A stretch of 64,000 nucleotides of DNA from Callaeas wilsoni. Lineage: Eukaryota > Chordata > Aves > Passeriformes > Callaeidae. Below are positions 1 through 11,160 of this stretch, piece by piece. Under the pieces are notes generated by a model that worked only from the letters and a program-made list of their open reading frames with translations, had not been told where the DNA came from and made no database searches. Made by a program: the position numbers and the translations under genes. Location: positions 124,001-188,000 of the forward strand of contig VWPU01004872.1 in the NCBI GenBank assembly GCA_013398955.1, given 5' to 3'. Position 1 is the first letter of the stretch, and each line of letters opens with the position of its first letter.

Positions 1-2499
1 ACTTGGAGCAGAACAGCTGCAAATTAGCAAATATACAGTATTCCTAAATGTCACAGGGTTGCTTTATATTTGAGTTAAATAACAGCAATATTAGTGTTGT
101 AATAATTTCTGCAACTAGACCCCTGAAAAAGTCGATCTTTTAGTTCACTAATTACTCAATAACAAATAAATCCAGAGTTTGGGGGTTTTTTATGTGCTGC
201 ATGTCTTTCATCTATGTAGACATTAGAGAATAACAAGAATGTATTATCTATGCTAATAATGATATGTTGGATAGATAAACATTGTGGAGTATCGGCTACT
301 GAAATACTCGACCTTAATTTATTGTATAATATTGGAGTTTTGGGTTGTCTGGATTCAAATTCTCCTGAAAACAGCTTTGAGTCTGGTTGAGACAGAGGAA
401 GAGGAGGTGACAACTCCCCATTGTTCTTTTGTTTGCTTGCTTCTTTCTGTCTTTATGTTGTATAATTTTGCTGAATTCCTATTCTTTCAGGCCTGTGCTT
501 TTCCGTAATAGCAAAACAAATTCAAATGTCTGGACTAAAACTGGGTTTTGGACTAACCTCTCTTGTGTGGAGACTGGATTGCATAGCTAACTAAATGCGG
601 GCTTGCTGTTATCCACTTGAAGAGTGTTTTTCAAGTAAGAGCTGTAATTAGCCAATTCAGCAAGTTCAATGCAGCTGATGTTCAAGATAGGATGAGGTAT
701 AGACTAAAAGCCCTCAGGTAATCTAATCTGCTCTTGATCTTTCCTTACGTGTGAAATATGTCAGCTTAAATTTTGGCTGGCAAACTTGAAGATAACAAAG
801 GAAGCCAAGCTTGGTAATGCTACCAAGCACCCACAGAAAAGTACATCACACAGTAGGACTCTGAACTTCCTGATACAGAACTTGGATTTACTGTAACTTT
901 TATGGCCTTCTAATATATTGAATTCAGTCTCTAGTGAATATGCAGGAAGGCAAACTTAAATCATCATAACTTCCTTACATTCCAGATGGTTTCTGTAGGC
1001 TTCTGAGATTTACCTTCAACATAGAGTGTATTTGTAGTTTTAAAATTTATCATAAAAAATTTTCTGCTGGTAGCTTTGGAAAAACACTGTAATTTCTTTA
1101 ATGTAGTGAGAATGAAGAGAAATGTACTATATCTGTTCTATAAAACCTAAGCTCCTATCCAAAGCTTCATTATTTTTACTAAAGGATAAAACAAAGGTAG
1201 GTCCACAAGTACTGACCCTGGATATGGAAATCACTAGGTCTGAGGTCCACTGTCTATCCTATCAAGGAGCAAAGTCTGGTGTAAATAAGTGGCTGGTTTA
1301 TGCTGTCATTGTTGAAACTGGCACACTGGAGTCGATTTTTTAACTAGTTTCTGCCTTCTTTCCCACTTTTATTTCTGTTGTTAAAATTGGTATTTCCAAA
1401 CCATTCACATTGAAGTTTACCAGTTTTGCTTTTCTTAAATACCCAGCACCACATCAAATACCTCAGAATCATGGGCTAAACTAATCTGCATGGGATTAAA
1501 TTAAACCCAAAATTGCTTTGACCTTTCTTTTTCTTGTAATGTTTAAATTAAAACTTAATTAAACGCTTCACAGAGAGTATAAAAATAAAAGTACGACTTG
1601 CATTTTGTTATCTTACAGTATTTTGAAAGGAGCTCCTTGAGGCTGAAGTCCTTCTAGATTGAGTAAAGATTCTTCAGAAATGTTAGCTAATCACAGAGAC
1701 TATTCCTGAGTTTATAAGGAGTTTTAGAAGTCCTCAAGTTGATTTGACAGAAATCAGGTTAAATACATGTACTAAAAATAATATTGGAGCTCATGATTCT
1801 GAGATGAGCTGAGTTGATCAGAGCACGGTGCTAATGATGCTGAGGTTGTGGGTTCAATGCCTCTATGGGCTGTTCACTTAAGAGTTGGGCTTGAGGATCC
1901 TTATGGGTCCCTTCAAACTCAGAAGATTCTGTGATTAACGGCTTATTATTTTTCCTTAAATTTGTTCTTCATTTGTTAATGATTATTTTTAAGATTTTTG
2001 AAAGCCCACAATTGTTGAAATCAATATTTTAAGGCTTTTAACAGAACAAGAAAAGTCACAATAATTACTTTATATCTTTCTGATTATTCAGGAAAGAATT
2101 TATTCTTTTTTTTAGGTGAGTTTTTTTTGTTTGTGTTGTGTCATAAGTATTGATTTTCTTTTTGACACATCACTCTTCTGTATGTGGAATTTGTTTAAAA
2201 TAATTGTAAAAAAACAGAGCAAATTTAAACTGTATAAAGATTTTTATATCCCTGTTTCTGCATTATATTGTAAACTTGCAACATTTGCTATTTTGAAAAT
2301 CAACGCTAAACACTATCTGGAAATACCTAGGACTGGAATTTAGGAACTTCTGGGCAGGCAAACATGACACTTTTTTTCTGGTGTGTAGTAAACTACGTTA
2401 GTAGTTTCTGGTTTTTCTCTGCAGTTTGCAAACAAATGCACACAGTGTGAAATGCAAGCTGACTGCAGGATCATCAAGTAGTTTGCTACTAAATCATGC
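1..2499. other. Intronic or 5' flanking sequence of PALLD, no coding exon
   Basis: AT-rich sequence with only short, chance-length reading frames. No frame resembles the N-terminal part of palladin or any other protein I recognise. It lies upstream of the candidate alternative first exon, so it is either intron of the long palladin transcript or distal promoter of a shorter one. The only repeat I recognise is a short SINE near 1.8-1.94 kb, listed separately. Confidence 0.6.
1800..1937 (+). mobile_element. SINE with tRNA-Ile-like head and CR1-like tail (TguSINE1 type)
   Basis: The first half reads like a tRNA-Ile gene. An A-box-like stretch (GAGTTGATCAGAGCACGG) is followed by GTGCTAATGATGC around the anticodon position and a B-box-like GGTTGTGGGTTCAATGC at 1844-1860. 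The second half (about 1885-1937) reads like the 3' end of an avian CR1 LINE, with CCTTATGGGTCCCTTCAAACTC followed by GATTCTGTGATT. A tRNA-Ile-derived SINE with a CR1 3' tail is the structure described for TguSINE1 of songbirds, moved by CR1 machinery. The copy is diverged and shows no clear target duplication. An independent tRNA pseudogene beside a CR1 tail is possible but less likely. Confidence 0.65.
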
Positions 2500-2700
2500 A
2501 TTTCGTGACGTGTTCTTGTAAGTGTACAGCTCCCCAGTTACAATTTAAAAGCGCAATCATATGAGCTGCAAGTCACAATGGAATTTTTTCTCTACCTTCT
2601 CTTGAGATCAGACTCTTAGGGTAGAGACACTCTCGGCACATGCGATAAGAAGAGAGAGAATGAGGGGAGACGGATCACTACTCGACTTCCTTCTTGTTAT
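2480..2700 (+). promoter_or_regulatory. Candidate internal PALLD promoter
   Basis: CpG dinucleotides, almost absent nearby, become frequent from about 2500 to 3103 (roughly 20 by eye). Short motifs include a CRE-like TGACGTG at 2506-2512, a TATA-like TTTAAAA at 2544-2550, an E-box CACATG at 2637-2642, and just downstream an exact M-CAT/TEAD motif CATTCCT at 2717-2723. Each motif alone is expected by chance. The argument rests on their position in a CpG-enriched patch directly upstream of a strong splice donor. PALLD is known to use several nested promoters to make its roughly 200, 140 and 90 kDa forms, and this could be one of the internal ones. The start site cannot be fixed from sequence. 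Confidence 0.45.
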
Positions 2701-3103
2701 TTTTGGATATGACTAGCATTCCTCCCCTTACACACACCCTCCTTTCCCCCAGCCCCCATCTCTTACATGCGCTACAAGCTCATGCAAACACTCTCACGTA
2801 CTCTGCAGCAACAGCAAGAGCAACAGTTGGACTGGAGCCAGAGGACTTAAACTCCGCTTCCTCATTGCCAGCAGGCTTTGTTCTTTGGACTCAGTGAGAA
2901 CTAGGGAGAACGTCTTCATTGCCGAGCGTGGTGGTTGGAATTTGGCAGCTCAGCTGTCTATTAAATTTTTCTGTGCTCCTCTGCGGACTAGGCTGAATTT
3001 AGAGCAGCAAAGCTAAGCGCCGGGGCTAGTCAAGAAATCAAGGACCCAGAGACCATCAGCTCTCAGCCGCTTTGCGGGGGTGGGGTGCCTCTGTGCCACA
3101 ACG
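2640..3103 (+). other. PALLD: Candidate alternative 5' UTR exon of PALLD (5' end uncertain)
   Basis: A CpG-enriched, comparatively GC-rich block ends in ACG|GTAAGT at 3101-3109, which matches the splice donor consensus at all six intronic bases. There is no ATG between 2897 and the donor, so the exon would be untranslated apart from one upstream frame (2709-2897). If joined to the exon at 22895, the junction creates an ATG that stops after three codons. The first ATG in the palladin frame is then at 25436, giving a palladin without Ig1. If joined directly to 25377, that ATG is the first in the spliced exon. The block could also be the first exon of an unrelated non-coding transcript. The 5' boundary is a guess. 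Confidence 0.5.
2709..2897 (+). other. 62-codon upstream ORF in the candidate first exon
   Basis: ATG at 2709 opens a frame that stops with TGA at 2895-2897 (62 residues). The product is rich in Leu, Pro, Ser, Thr and Ala and has no domain I recognise. If transcription starts upstream of 2709 it would be an upstream ORF in the 5' leader of the short palladin transcript and could lower translation. If transcription starts downstream it is irrelevant. Nothing shows that it is translated. Confidence 0.25.
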
Positions 3104-6100
3104 GTAAGTGCCAGCATTAAATGTGTACAAAGGTGCAAGAAACTACAAGGTGCTTTAGCTTACTACAATAGGAGAGGGGGGAAAAGTACGTGAGTGAATC
3201 ATACAGTGTGTGCTGTTATAGTGGTCTTGGAACCGTGCCTAGCAGTAAAATGTTCCTCATTTCTTCCTTTCCAAAAAGCTTTATAAGAATGTATCTATTT
3301 TAACAAAATTCCTCAGTGTCTGTACAATTTTGGAAAGCTTTCCAAAATGGCTTTATTATTAGGTTTTCTGCAAACCTATTTTGTTTTGAACCATGTGTAG
3401 TACAGAGTAACTTTAACTGGCAGAGTAACTCATTTGTTTTAAGTGCAAGAGCTGAACCTGGGAAGTAAAGGTGTTCCATCACAGAGGATAAGAGTAGAAC
3501 TAAAGTTCAAGAGGATGGAGAGAGTAAAGGGATGAGATGCATCCCAGGATGAGTTTATAGGCACCCAAAATAAGCTTGTTTTAAATGACTGGCATTTATT
3601 CAGAGCACATCCCCTCCCCCTTTCTTTCCCCACTATTAGGAGCAAAGTGAATCTTTTAAAAAAACTCTCAAAAACCTTTGAGAGTCTACTGTTCTAGACC
3701 ATGCAAGTGAAAGCTAATGTACAGTGTAAAAGAGTGTAGGCTTGAATAAATTACTCTCAGAGAGGACAGGAGTTGCAAAAAGAGACAGCTTTCTTCCAAT
3801 ATGCAAAATGATTTAGCTGTTCTTGCTTTTTCAAAGTGTTAAGACTGCTGCCTTTTACATTTACTAGCAAAATTGTTTGCTTTGTTACAAAGACTTTTTT
3901 TTTATCTTTCAGTATTGTCTTTAGGAAAAGTTTTATAATGATCAGAACAGAGGCATGTTAATCCAAGTGCTTTGCCTTCAGAAATGCCATCTAGCTGTCA
4001 AAGGAAGTTCACTGCAGGGACCCATTTGTTTTAAAAGTACTGATAAGCCCTGCTATCAGCATGCTATTATGTCTTGCTCTGTGGGTTATCTTAATAAAGT
4101 GATAAATAAGAAACCCTTGAAATCCAGAAAGTCAAGTGTATAATAAATTTGACAAAGAGGGAAAGACCAGGTGACTGAATGTACTTATGTACTTTTAAAA
4201 CAAAAAGACCAAGGAAAACCTTACTGGGACAATAGACCTGAAAAGGGGGAAAAATTCCTTTCCCTTCCCTTAACTCTAGCTCCATCAGTTACTTCAAGTA
4301 GTTATTCAAATATTTTTTGTCCACAAGTGAGAGTTGTCTTCCCTCTACCCAGTTATTAACTGCTGGTGATCAAGTATTTGTGAAGGAGAATCTAGTCACA
4401 TGAAAAATATGCTGAATGAGCAAAAGTGTGATTGTGCAAAGTATAGCAGTCACAGTCAATTAACTGTTTGTTTGAGGTCTGTGTGTTTGTTTTTTCTGAT
4501 TTAGAAACTCCAAACCAAAGCCTTGTCATTCTTTCACCCTTCATTTGGGAGAATACTCAGCTTGGTGTGGTAATTGTTAAAAATGATCTCCTAAATTTTG
4601 TTTCTATGGATTGACTGTGAAACAGTGCTCAGCAGCACAGTGTGCCATTAGTTAGGATGTTAGGGATGTTTAGTATACTTTGATTGCCAGGTGCTAAGGC
4701 ATTTCTCTCTATAGCAGTTATTAGCTCTATTTATGGCAAGTTACTCACTGAACAGGAATCACACACTAGAACTAGCAAAGATTCTTTTTAGAGCTAAAAA
4801 TGGAATATTGTTTTCCTCAGTTGGACCCCCCTCTGCCAATGGCACCATGTCAGGTTGCCTCAGCAGCTGCTTTCAGTTTCACAATTTACATGGGTGCTAT
4901 AATGACATTTTTTCTCATTGATGTGGTGGAAAAATCTGACATCTTTATGCTGTTTTTCCTGCTTTGATATGTTAAAGCATATTTTCTATTGACTGTGAGG
5001 TTTGGCAATGAGTGTTGAGTTCAGAGATGGGCCTGTACCAAAATCCCTGGATTCTTACATCCATGAAGTATAAGAAGGTTAATAACTGGATCCAAATGTC
5101 TTGGCTCTGGTCTATTCCTCTTTTAAATGCACATCACTTTGGCCACATGTTTAAATTGTTTTTTGAGGTGATTAAGACTGAAAGAAATCTTTCAGGCTCC
5201 AGACACAGTTTTAAAGAGGAAATGGCATTTAAGAATCTTACAGTTATTTAAGCAAAGCTTGCTCATTTGCTGTTTAAACGTGACTTTTAGGAGCCCCCAA
5301 GGACCTACATTCCCTTTCCTCTGTTATAACTTTAGATGTAAGTAATATTTTGGAAGTCCTTCTGAGATGTGCTGAGAAAGCTAAGGTGTTTTTGTGCCTG
5401 TCCTTTCTAGTTGCTCGAGGGGACTGGTGAAGAAGGTTAGCAGCATACGTTTGGGTAATGCAGATACCTCAAAATGTTTTTTGATCCTAAGTGATCTGCC
5501 TATAAGCTTTTAAGAAAGTGCCATATATGCATATACTAAACTGCAAAAAATTGTGGTAGCTTATGGTAAGAAATACTGTAATGTGGTGTAGGAGGCTACA
5601 TAGATTGTTGCTGAAATGGTGTATATTCTGTTTTTTTTAATTGATCAGCTTCTCCTACTCTGGCTAGCTTCATGGTTTTAGTGGCTCTCTGTGAATACAA
5701 TTACATATGCATCTGCCAGCTGCTTGTGGTATCCCTGCCTCAGCAAGAAAAGCTGTTCTTTGGCTGTGCTGGCTCACTGTGCTTTGTGGCACACAACACT
5801 GATTTATTAGGCAGTAGATGCTTTTTTTTCTCTTTTTCTTGAATGATTGAACTATGATGTCACTTTTTGTCTTGGCTTTAACCTTTTAGAAAACTTTTTT
5901 TTTTCCTGCAGACTATTCTTTTAACACTAGGAAAGTGGGAAATATCTCAGTGTTCATTGCAGAGCAACTCTGTCTACCCCAGCACATTCCAGGGCCACCG
6001 AATCATTTGTGGTGAGAGTGATTCAGATCTGGTTAAGATGATTTAAAAGAGAGGTTATGGGCATACTGCAGTTGTGCATTTAAGAAAATACAGAGAGGTT

Positions 6101-7390
6101 TTACTGCCTGATTGAGACCACATGGCTCCAACTTAGACTTTTTTTTTAGCATGGAAATCATTGGCTGGATGTACTCAAACGATTTATTTTTTTTTAATTG
6201 CCTAGAGGCTGAGAGTTTGGGTCATAGCATTTAATGGTAAGGTCAGGGTTAAAACAAATACTTTTTAGTGTTCCTTTGAATAAATGAAAAGTAACTTCTT
6301 TGAATATTTTGCATGGGATACAAACATACTTCTCTTAAAAGAGAGCAAATGTACTTCAGGAATTCTTTCGGACATTACAGGGTAATTGGTGACCTGATTT
6401 GAGAGTGACAAGAATAGAGATAAGGGAAGACCTCCCTGTCATAAATCATGGTAAATATGTTCCACTCCAAATATATTATGGAAAATATCAAAAGTAAAAA
6501 GGAAAGACCTTTGTTTATTGCATACAATTTAATTGCTTACTCTCAGCATTTTGTGCTGCTCTTAAGAGGATTGAAAAGTTTATGTAACTAAACTCTTTTT
6601 AAATTGTTGTAATGATCTACATACAGTATATCTGTACTCTGAAGGATGAAATTGTAGTAATCTATATTTTTTTATGTCTATTCTTTATTCTGAAATACTC
6701 TTAATAAAATCTTGTTCTTCCTTCAGTGCTCTCAGTTCTTTCTTTTCAGTTATAACATTTCCCCCATAAACTGATGCATAGCTTTGATGTAAAACTTTCA
6801 TCCAAATTTCCTTCAAATGAGAGTATTAGATGATGAATGTTATTTTATATAGGTACTTTTGAAATGAGTAAAAAAGTCCAAGATGTTTCAAACACAGAAT
6901 GCAAATCAAAAGTTATGGCACTGAAAAACACTGTTTATTCTTGCATCTCTTTGGAAGATGAAGTAATGATGAAAGGCAATTCCTACAATAATTCATGGTA
7001 ATTTATCTAGAAATAATACAGAAGTAGTATTCTACAGCAGGAATCCAATAAACAATAGTTATGAGCTTTTTGCTATCTTTGAGGATTATGATGGTAAATT
7101 TAGCTATAAAATATCAGCCATGTAGCTGTGTTTGTCCCTTTCAACTAGTGTCTTGCTTAACATTATATCTCTCTCAAATTTACAGACCACGCATGAACTT
7201 TGTTCTTAAGTTTAAAAAAAGGCTGAAAACTAAAAAAGAAAAAAACAAAACCCAAACATTAACCAGAGTTCATGAATCATTGTTAGCTAATTTCTGCCTC
7301 ACATAAACTACAGCGTAAATGTTTAAAAGTTATTTGCAGATTTTTGTAACTTTGAAGTGCATAATGCAGGTGGGAAAGCTATTATTATTT

Positions 7391-7418
7391 CTGATTAACT
7401 GCTGTGAGAATTAATCAG
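7391..7418. repeat. Perfect 8-bp inverted repeat, 12-bp loop
   Basis: CTGATTAA at 7391-7398 is followed after 12 bases by its exact reverse complement TTAATCAG at 7411-7418. Small palindromes of this size arise often by chance in AT-rich DNA and no function is claimed. Confidence 0.4.
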
Positions 7419-7610
7419 AGGTCAAAATGTATACTACGGTGCCTTGACATTCCTGCCTTTGGTATGTTAATGTGTTGTGCCAGTGTTCAGTTTTACTAAG
7501 TTAATGCATATAAAATATGTAGAATCAACTGGAATTGGTTTTATACTAGACAATCCTCGTTGTACTGTGGATAAAACAGTACAATTTTTCTACAAATGTA
7601 CAAGAAAGCA

Positions 7611-7649
7611 TAGTCTTTATGATGCCTAGTCTTTATGATGCCTAGTCTT
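7611..7649. repeat. 16-bp tandem duplication, about 2.4 copies
   Basis: The unit TAGTCTTTATGATGCC occurs at 7611-7626 and again at 7627-7642, followed by a 7-base partial copy. The copies are identical, which points to a recent slippage or duplication event in the intron. Confidence 0.9.
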
Positions 7650-10600
7650 AAAAGACCTATCTTGTGCCTGAAGTCCTTGACAAATTCCAGAGCCCCTCAG
7701 TGCTTTACAGATCAAGTGAAGCAAAGGTGACAAGATTCTGCTGTGTTGTATAGGTAGGAATATTCCTGTGTCTTCACATATCTACCAGAATACCCTGTTC
7801 TTTGAGACATCTTTAGGCCAGCTTTTATAGGGTATATACATATAACTGTATACAGATATTCATCTGTTACTAGATAGAAAGTTGTCATTCTTCCTAAACA
7901 GTGACTACTTACATTTTTTTCTGACTGTAGTGCTGGTGCAATCTACATTGCACTGTGCATATGTAAAACAGATACCCTCTTCAGTTAGTTTTTCAAACAA
8001 TGGAGAGAGGTATATTGGAAAAGGAAATAAGGATCAAGGAATTCCAAGATTTACTGGGGTCAGCAAGTATATATAAACTCAAGTCATTGCAAAGAGGAGT
8101 AGACCTTAAAGCAGTCTTGAGTGTTGGCCCTCAACTTGTTGGATTCCTAGGGAATTTTTGATTTTCCACTAAAACTTGCTCTTAGTATAGTTTCAGGTTT
8201 CATAATGGTTATGGAAAATGCACAGGGTATTCTTTGAGGCATGGCTGGCTAGGCCAGTGTATGTCAGTAGGTTGGAAGAATCTTGAAAATCTTGAAATGA
8301 ATGTTTGGAGCAAGCAGGCACTAGTGATGATTCTTCAAATAGTCACCAAAGCATAAGGCATTGATACATGCGTGCTTTAGGATCACACCATATTGACAGC
8401 TGTCAAACATGGATGTAAGCTTGCCTGATAAAGCTGAAACTGAAGACTGAAGTGAGAGTTGTGCTGTGTCTGGCAGCTAGTGAGGTGTGTAAAGGCACTT
8501 CAGCTGATACCTGAACAGGTAGCATAAGTTAGTCGTTATGATTTAGAGAAAGGTGATGGCTAGTCCTGAGACCCGGCTTAGGAAGCGAATGTAATCCTCC
8601 CCTGAGGAAGATTGCTTGTGGGTTGTAAAATGCACAGTACTGCAGCAGTTAACCCTAATGACAGGTATCTCATTGTATAAACTGAGCACATCAGTCAGAT
8701 TTTGCCTATGGAATGTAATTTCAGTAAAGGGATCGGAGAAGGATGCTGAGGAAAAAGTGGCACAAGTTTTGGGAGAACTGAGGCTCCAAAGACAGGCAGT
8801 TTTCCTTCCCTACCCTTTCCTTCCTATTATCTGCTGTTTCAACTCGATCCTTTCACACAGCACACTCTAAATCTGTCCTAGAACACCAGAGATATTATCC
8901 AGGAGTCCAAAGTCTTGAATCTTATTTTACCTCCTTTAATGGGTAACTTTTTGCTATATCTGTGATTCTCTTTGCCTCTGAAGTAGGATATAAGAAAATA
9001 GCATGCCACAGAAAAATAAGTTACTTGTAAATATGACAGTTATTACATAGAGATCAAGCCTTTTTTTTTTCCACTAGCAACTGAAAAACACCTTTGATAA
9101 TATTACATTATGTACCAGAACAGGTATTATCAGTATTATTTTACTAGTTAATGTTGGAAATTAATTCAGAAAGTTTCCAGTTTCCTACAGACCAGTACAC
9201 TTAGAAACTAACTTGTCATAAATGATGATTTTTCTATCTGTAAATACACGAAATAAATGCAACTGTTGCAAATGTCTGTGGGTATAAGACATCCTGATCT
9301 TGAGTCCTTTGATGCTGACAGTTTCCTCCATTGACATCCCAGCCTTCCAAGAGCTGTTGCCAGTAATGAAAACCGTAGTCAGAGCAGGACTTAGGTGCTT
9401 ATTCTCTATATCCCATGGCACTTTGCAGAGTGATGCCAATCTCTGCAGGCTGAGTCTCACTAAGTAAATTTGACTGCTGTCATACTTAATGCAACGCACT
9501 GACAAAACTGCTGACAGCTTCCTTGCTTTGTTGTCAGTTACTAAGTTGCTGACCTGACCCAAATGAATCAAGTATTTTAGCTTCTGCTCAGCGAATTTAT
9601 ATGGACTATCTCTAGTTTGGAAATAATCGAGACGGAAGAAAAAGGGAGATGATAGTAGGAATACTACTCATATAAAAACTGAATAGTTTTGTATTGGCTG
9701 TATAGGGTTTCATTTTGCATTTAATTTGGTCTAGTTTAGCTAATGTTGCAGGTGCCAATTAAAAGTTTATCTATTCAGCAGCTATCATGTAGATAACTGT
9801 CTTCTATAGGCCTCATTTAGTTGTGCCTATAAAAAGCACAATGATGGCAATATTTGTCACAGTTGATGAAATAGCTTTCTACCTTTCCTAACTCCAGCAA
9901 GATATTTGCCAGTTTTCAAGGTAAACCAACAAGTTCCACAGTTACCACTTCCATGTGTTCAGTAGGAACAAGACCATACATCCTGAATGGAGGTTTCCTT
10001 TTACTTACTGTTGATTTGCAAGTTATTAAGGTTTCATAATTTAATATTGTTGGTTTATTTTCTGTGGACTAGGATGGTTGGTCTCAAATAGTTTTCATCT
10101 TCTTCCCCTTTGAGAGGTATTACTTCTTCATCTGACATGTGTTGGCAGCCTTGTGTTGCCATTAACTTGCCACAATCATATTAAATGAAATCTACCTTAC
10201 GTGTAGAATTCAAATTGCATAAATTCAATTTCATCCTTATAACTTTACATATTTTTCCTTACTTCTAACTCTTTACAATCCTTCCCTCGAAGTTCAAAAT
10301 GTTATTTCACTGGAAGATTATGCCTGGCAATTCTGTAATAGGTACCACTCCCCATGAAGGCAAAATGATGACAGCATGCTATTTGGAAATCCATTTATGG
10401 CTAAAGGATTATAAGGGGTAGCTAAGAGCGGCATTTCAGTTGTAGGCACTATGCATTCCATTTCAGCTAGACAAGGTATCATGTTAATCCTACAAGCCTC
10501 AACAGTTCTTTGTGTCTGAAAAAATGTTCAACATTTCACACGTGATTATTAAATGCTTTTTTTTTTTTAACCTACTCTAACCATCTTAACCGCTTTTAAT

Positions 10601-10999
10601 TTTTTTCTTTTCCTTCCCTTCCATGATGTTCTTAATTTCCTATTACATACCAGAAGTGGTAACTTGATTTAAGCATAGGTCTACATAAGCCAAGTGATGA
10701 TATCTTGAATTTAAGTGAACAAAGTTACAGCTGTTTACTGCTCTTAGGTGTATGATTGCCTTCAGACTTCATGGAAGGTGGCCACATAAAATCCTTCTGC
10801 AATGGGCAAACAGACCCCTAAGAATGAAACTCCAGTATTTCATTGGCATGCAGAGTTTATAATAACTTACATCCGTCTCTTCATGCCAATCTGCTAGCTT
10901 TCAAAAAGATTGAGTAATTTTATGGCTAACAATACATCTGGTAATGCAAGGTCAGAATCTGCTCTTGTTTTAGAGACATGGTCAGCACATAGAAGGTGG

Positions 11000-11160
11000 C
11001 CTGAGAGTTAAGGCAGTGGAAATTGAGTTCTGAGCTGGCTCTTACCTTTCTTGGGCAACAATACACAAAGTGCTTAACCTCGGTTTCTCAACAGTAAAAC
11101 GTATCTAACGATCTCATGTTCAGTTACTGTTTCAGTGCTTAAAGATCTATTCATTGAGCT
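11000..11160 (+). mobile_element. MIR-like ancient SINE fossil
   Basis: The stretch contains, in order, CTGAGCTGGCTCT, CTTGGGCAA, GTGCTTAACCTC, GGTTTCTCA and CAGTAAAACG. These match, in order and spacing, the conserved middle of the MIR (CORE-SINE) consensus as I remember it. MIR copies predate the split of birds and mammals and survive at low number in birds as strongly diverged fragments. The limits are approximate and the call needs a repeat search. Confidence 0.5.

Noticed and set aside
1801..1865. tRNA-Ile gene
   Set aside because: Box-like motifs are present, but the acceptor stem does not pair, positions are changed, and a CR1-like tail follows. It is part of a SINE, not a functional tRNA gene.
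9185..9571. Minus-strand frame of 128 codons in the long intron
   Set aside because: It is the longest frame outside a recognised repeat, but its product shows no domain, signal peptide or composition typical of a protein. The flanks give no convincing exon boundaries or promoter. A protein search with a conserved hit would change this.
10391..10400. Exact CArG box CCATTTATGG, a possible SRF site
   Set aside because: The pattern is expected several times by chance in 64 kb of AT-rich DNA, and this one lies alone in the middle of a long intron.
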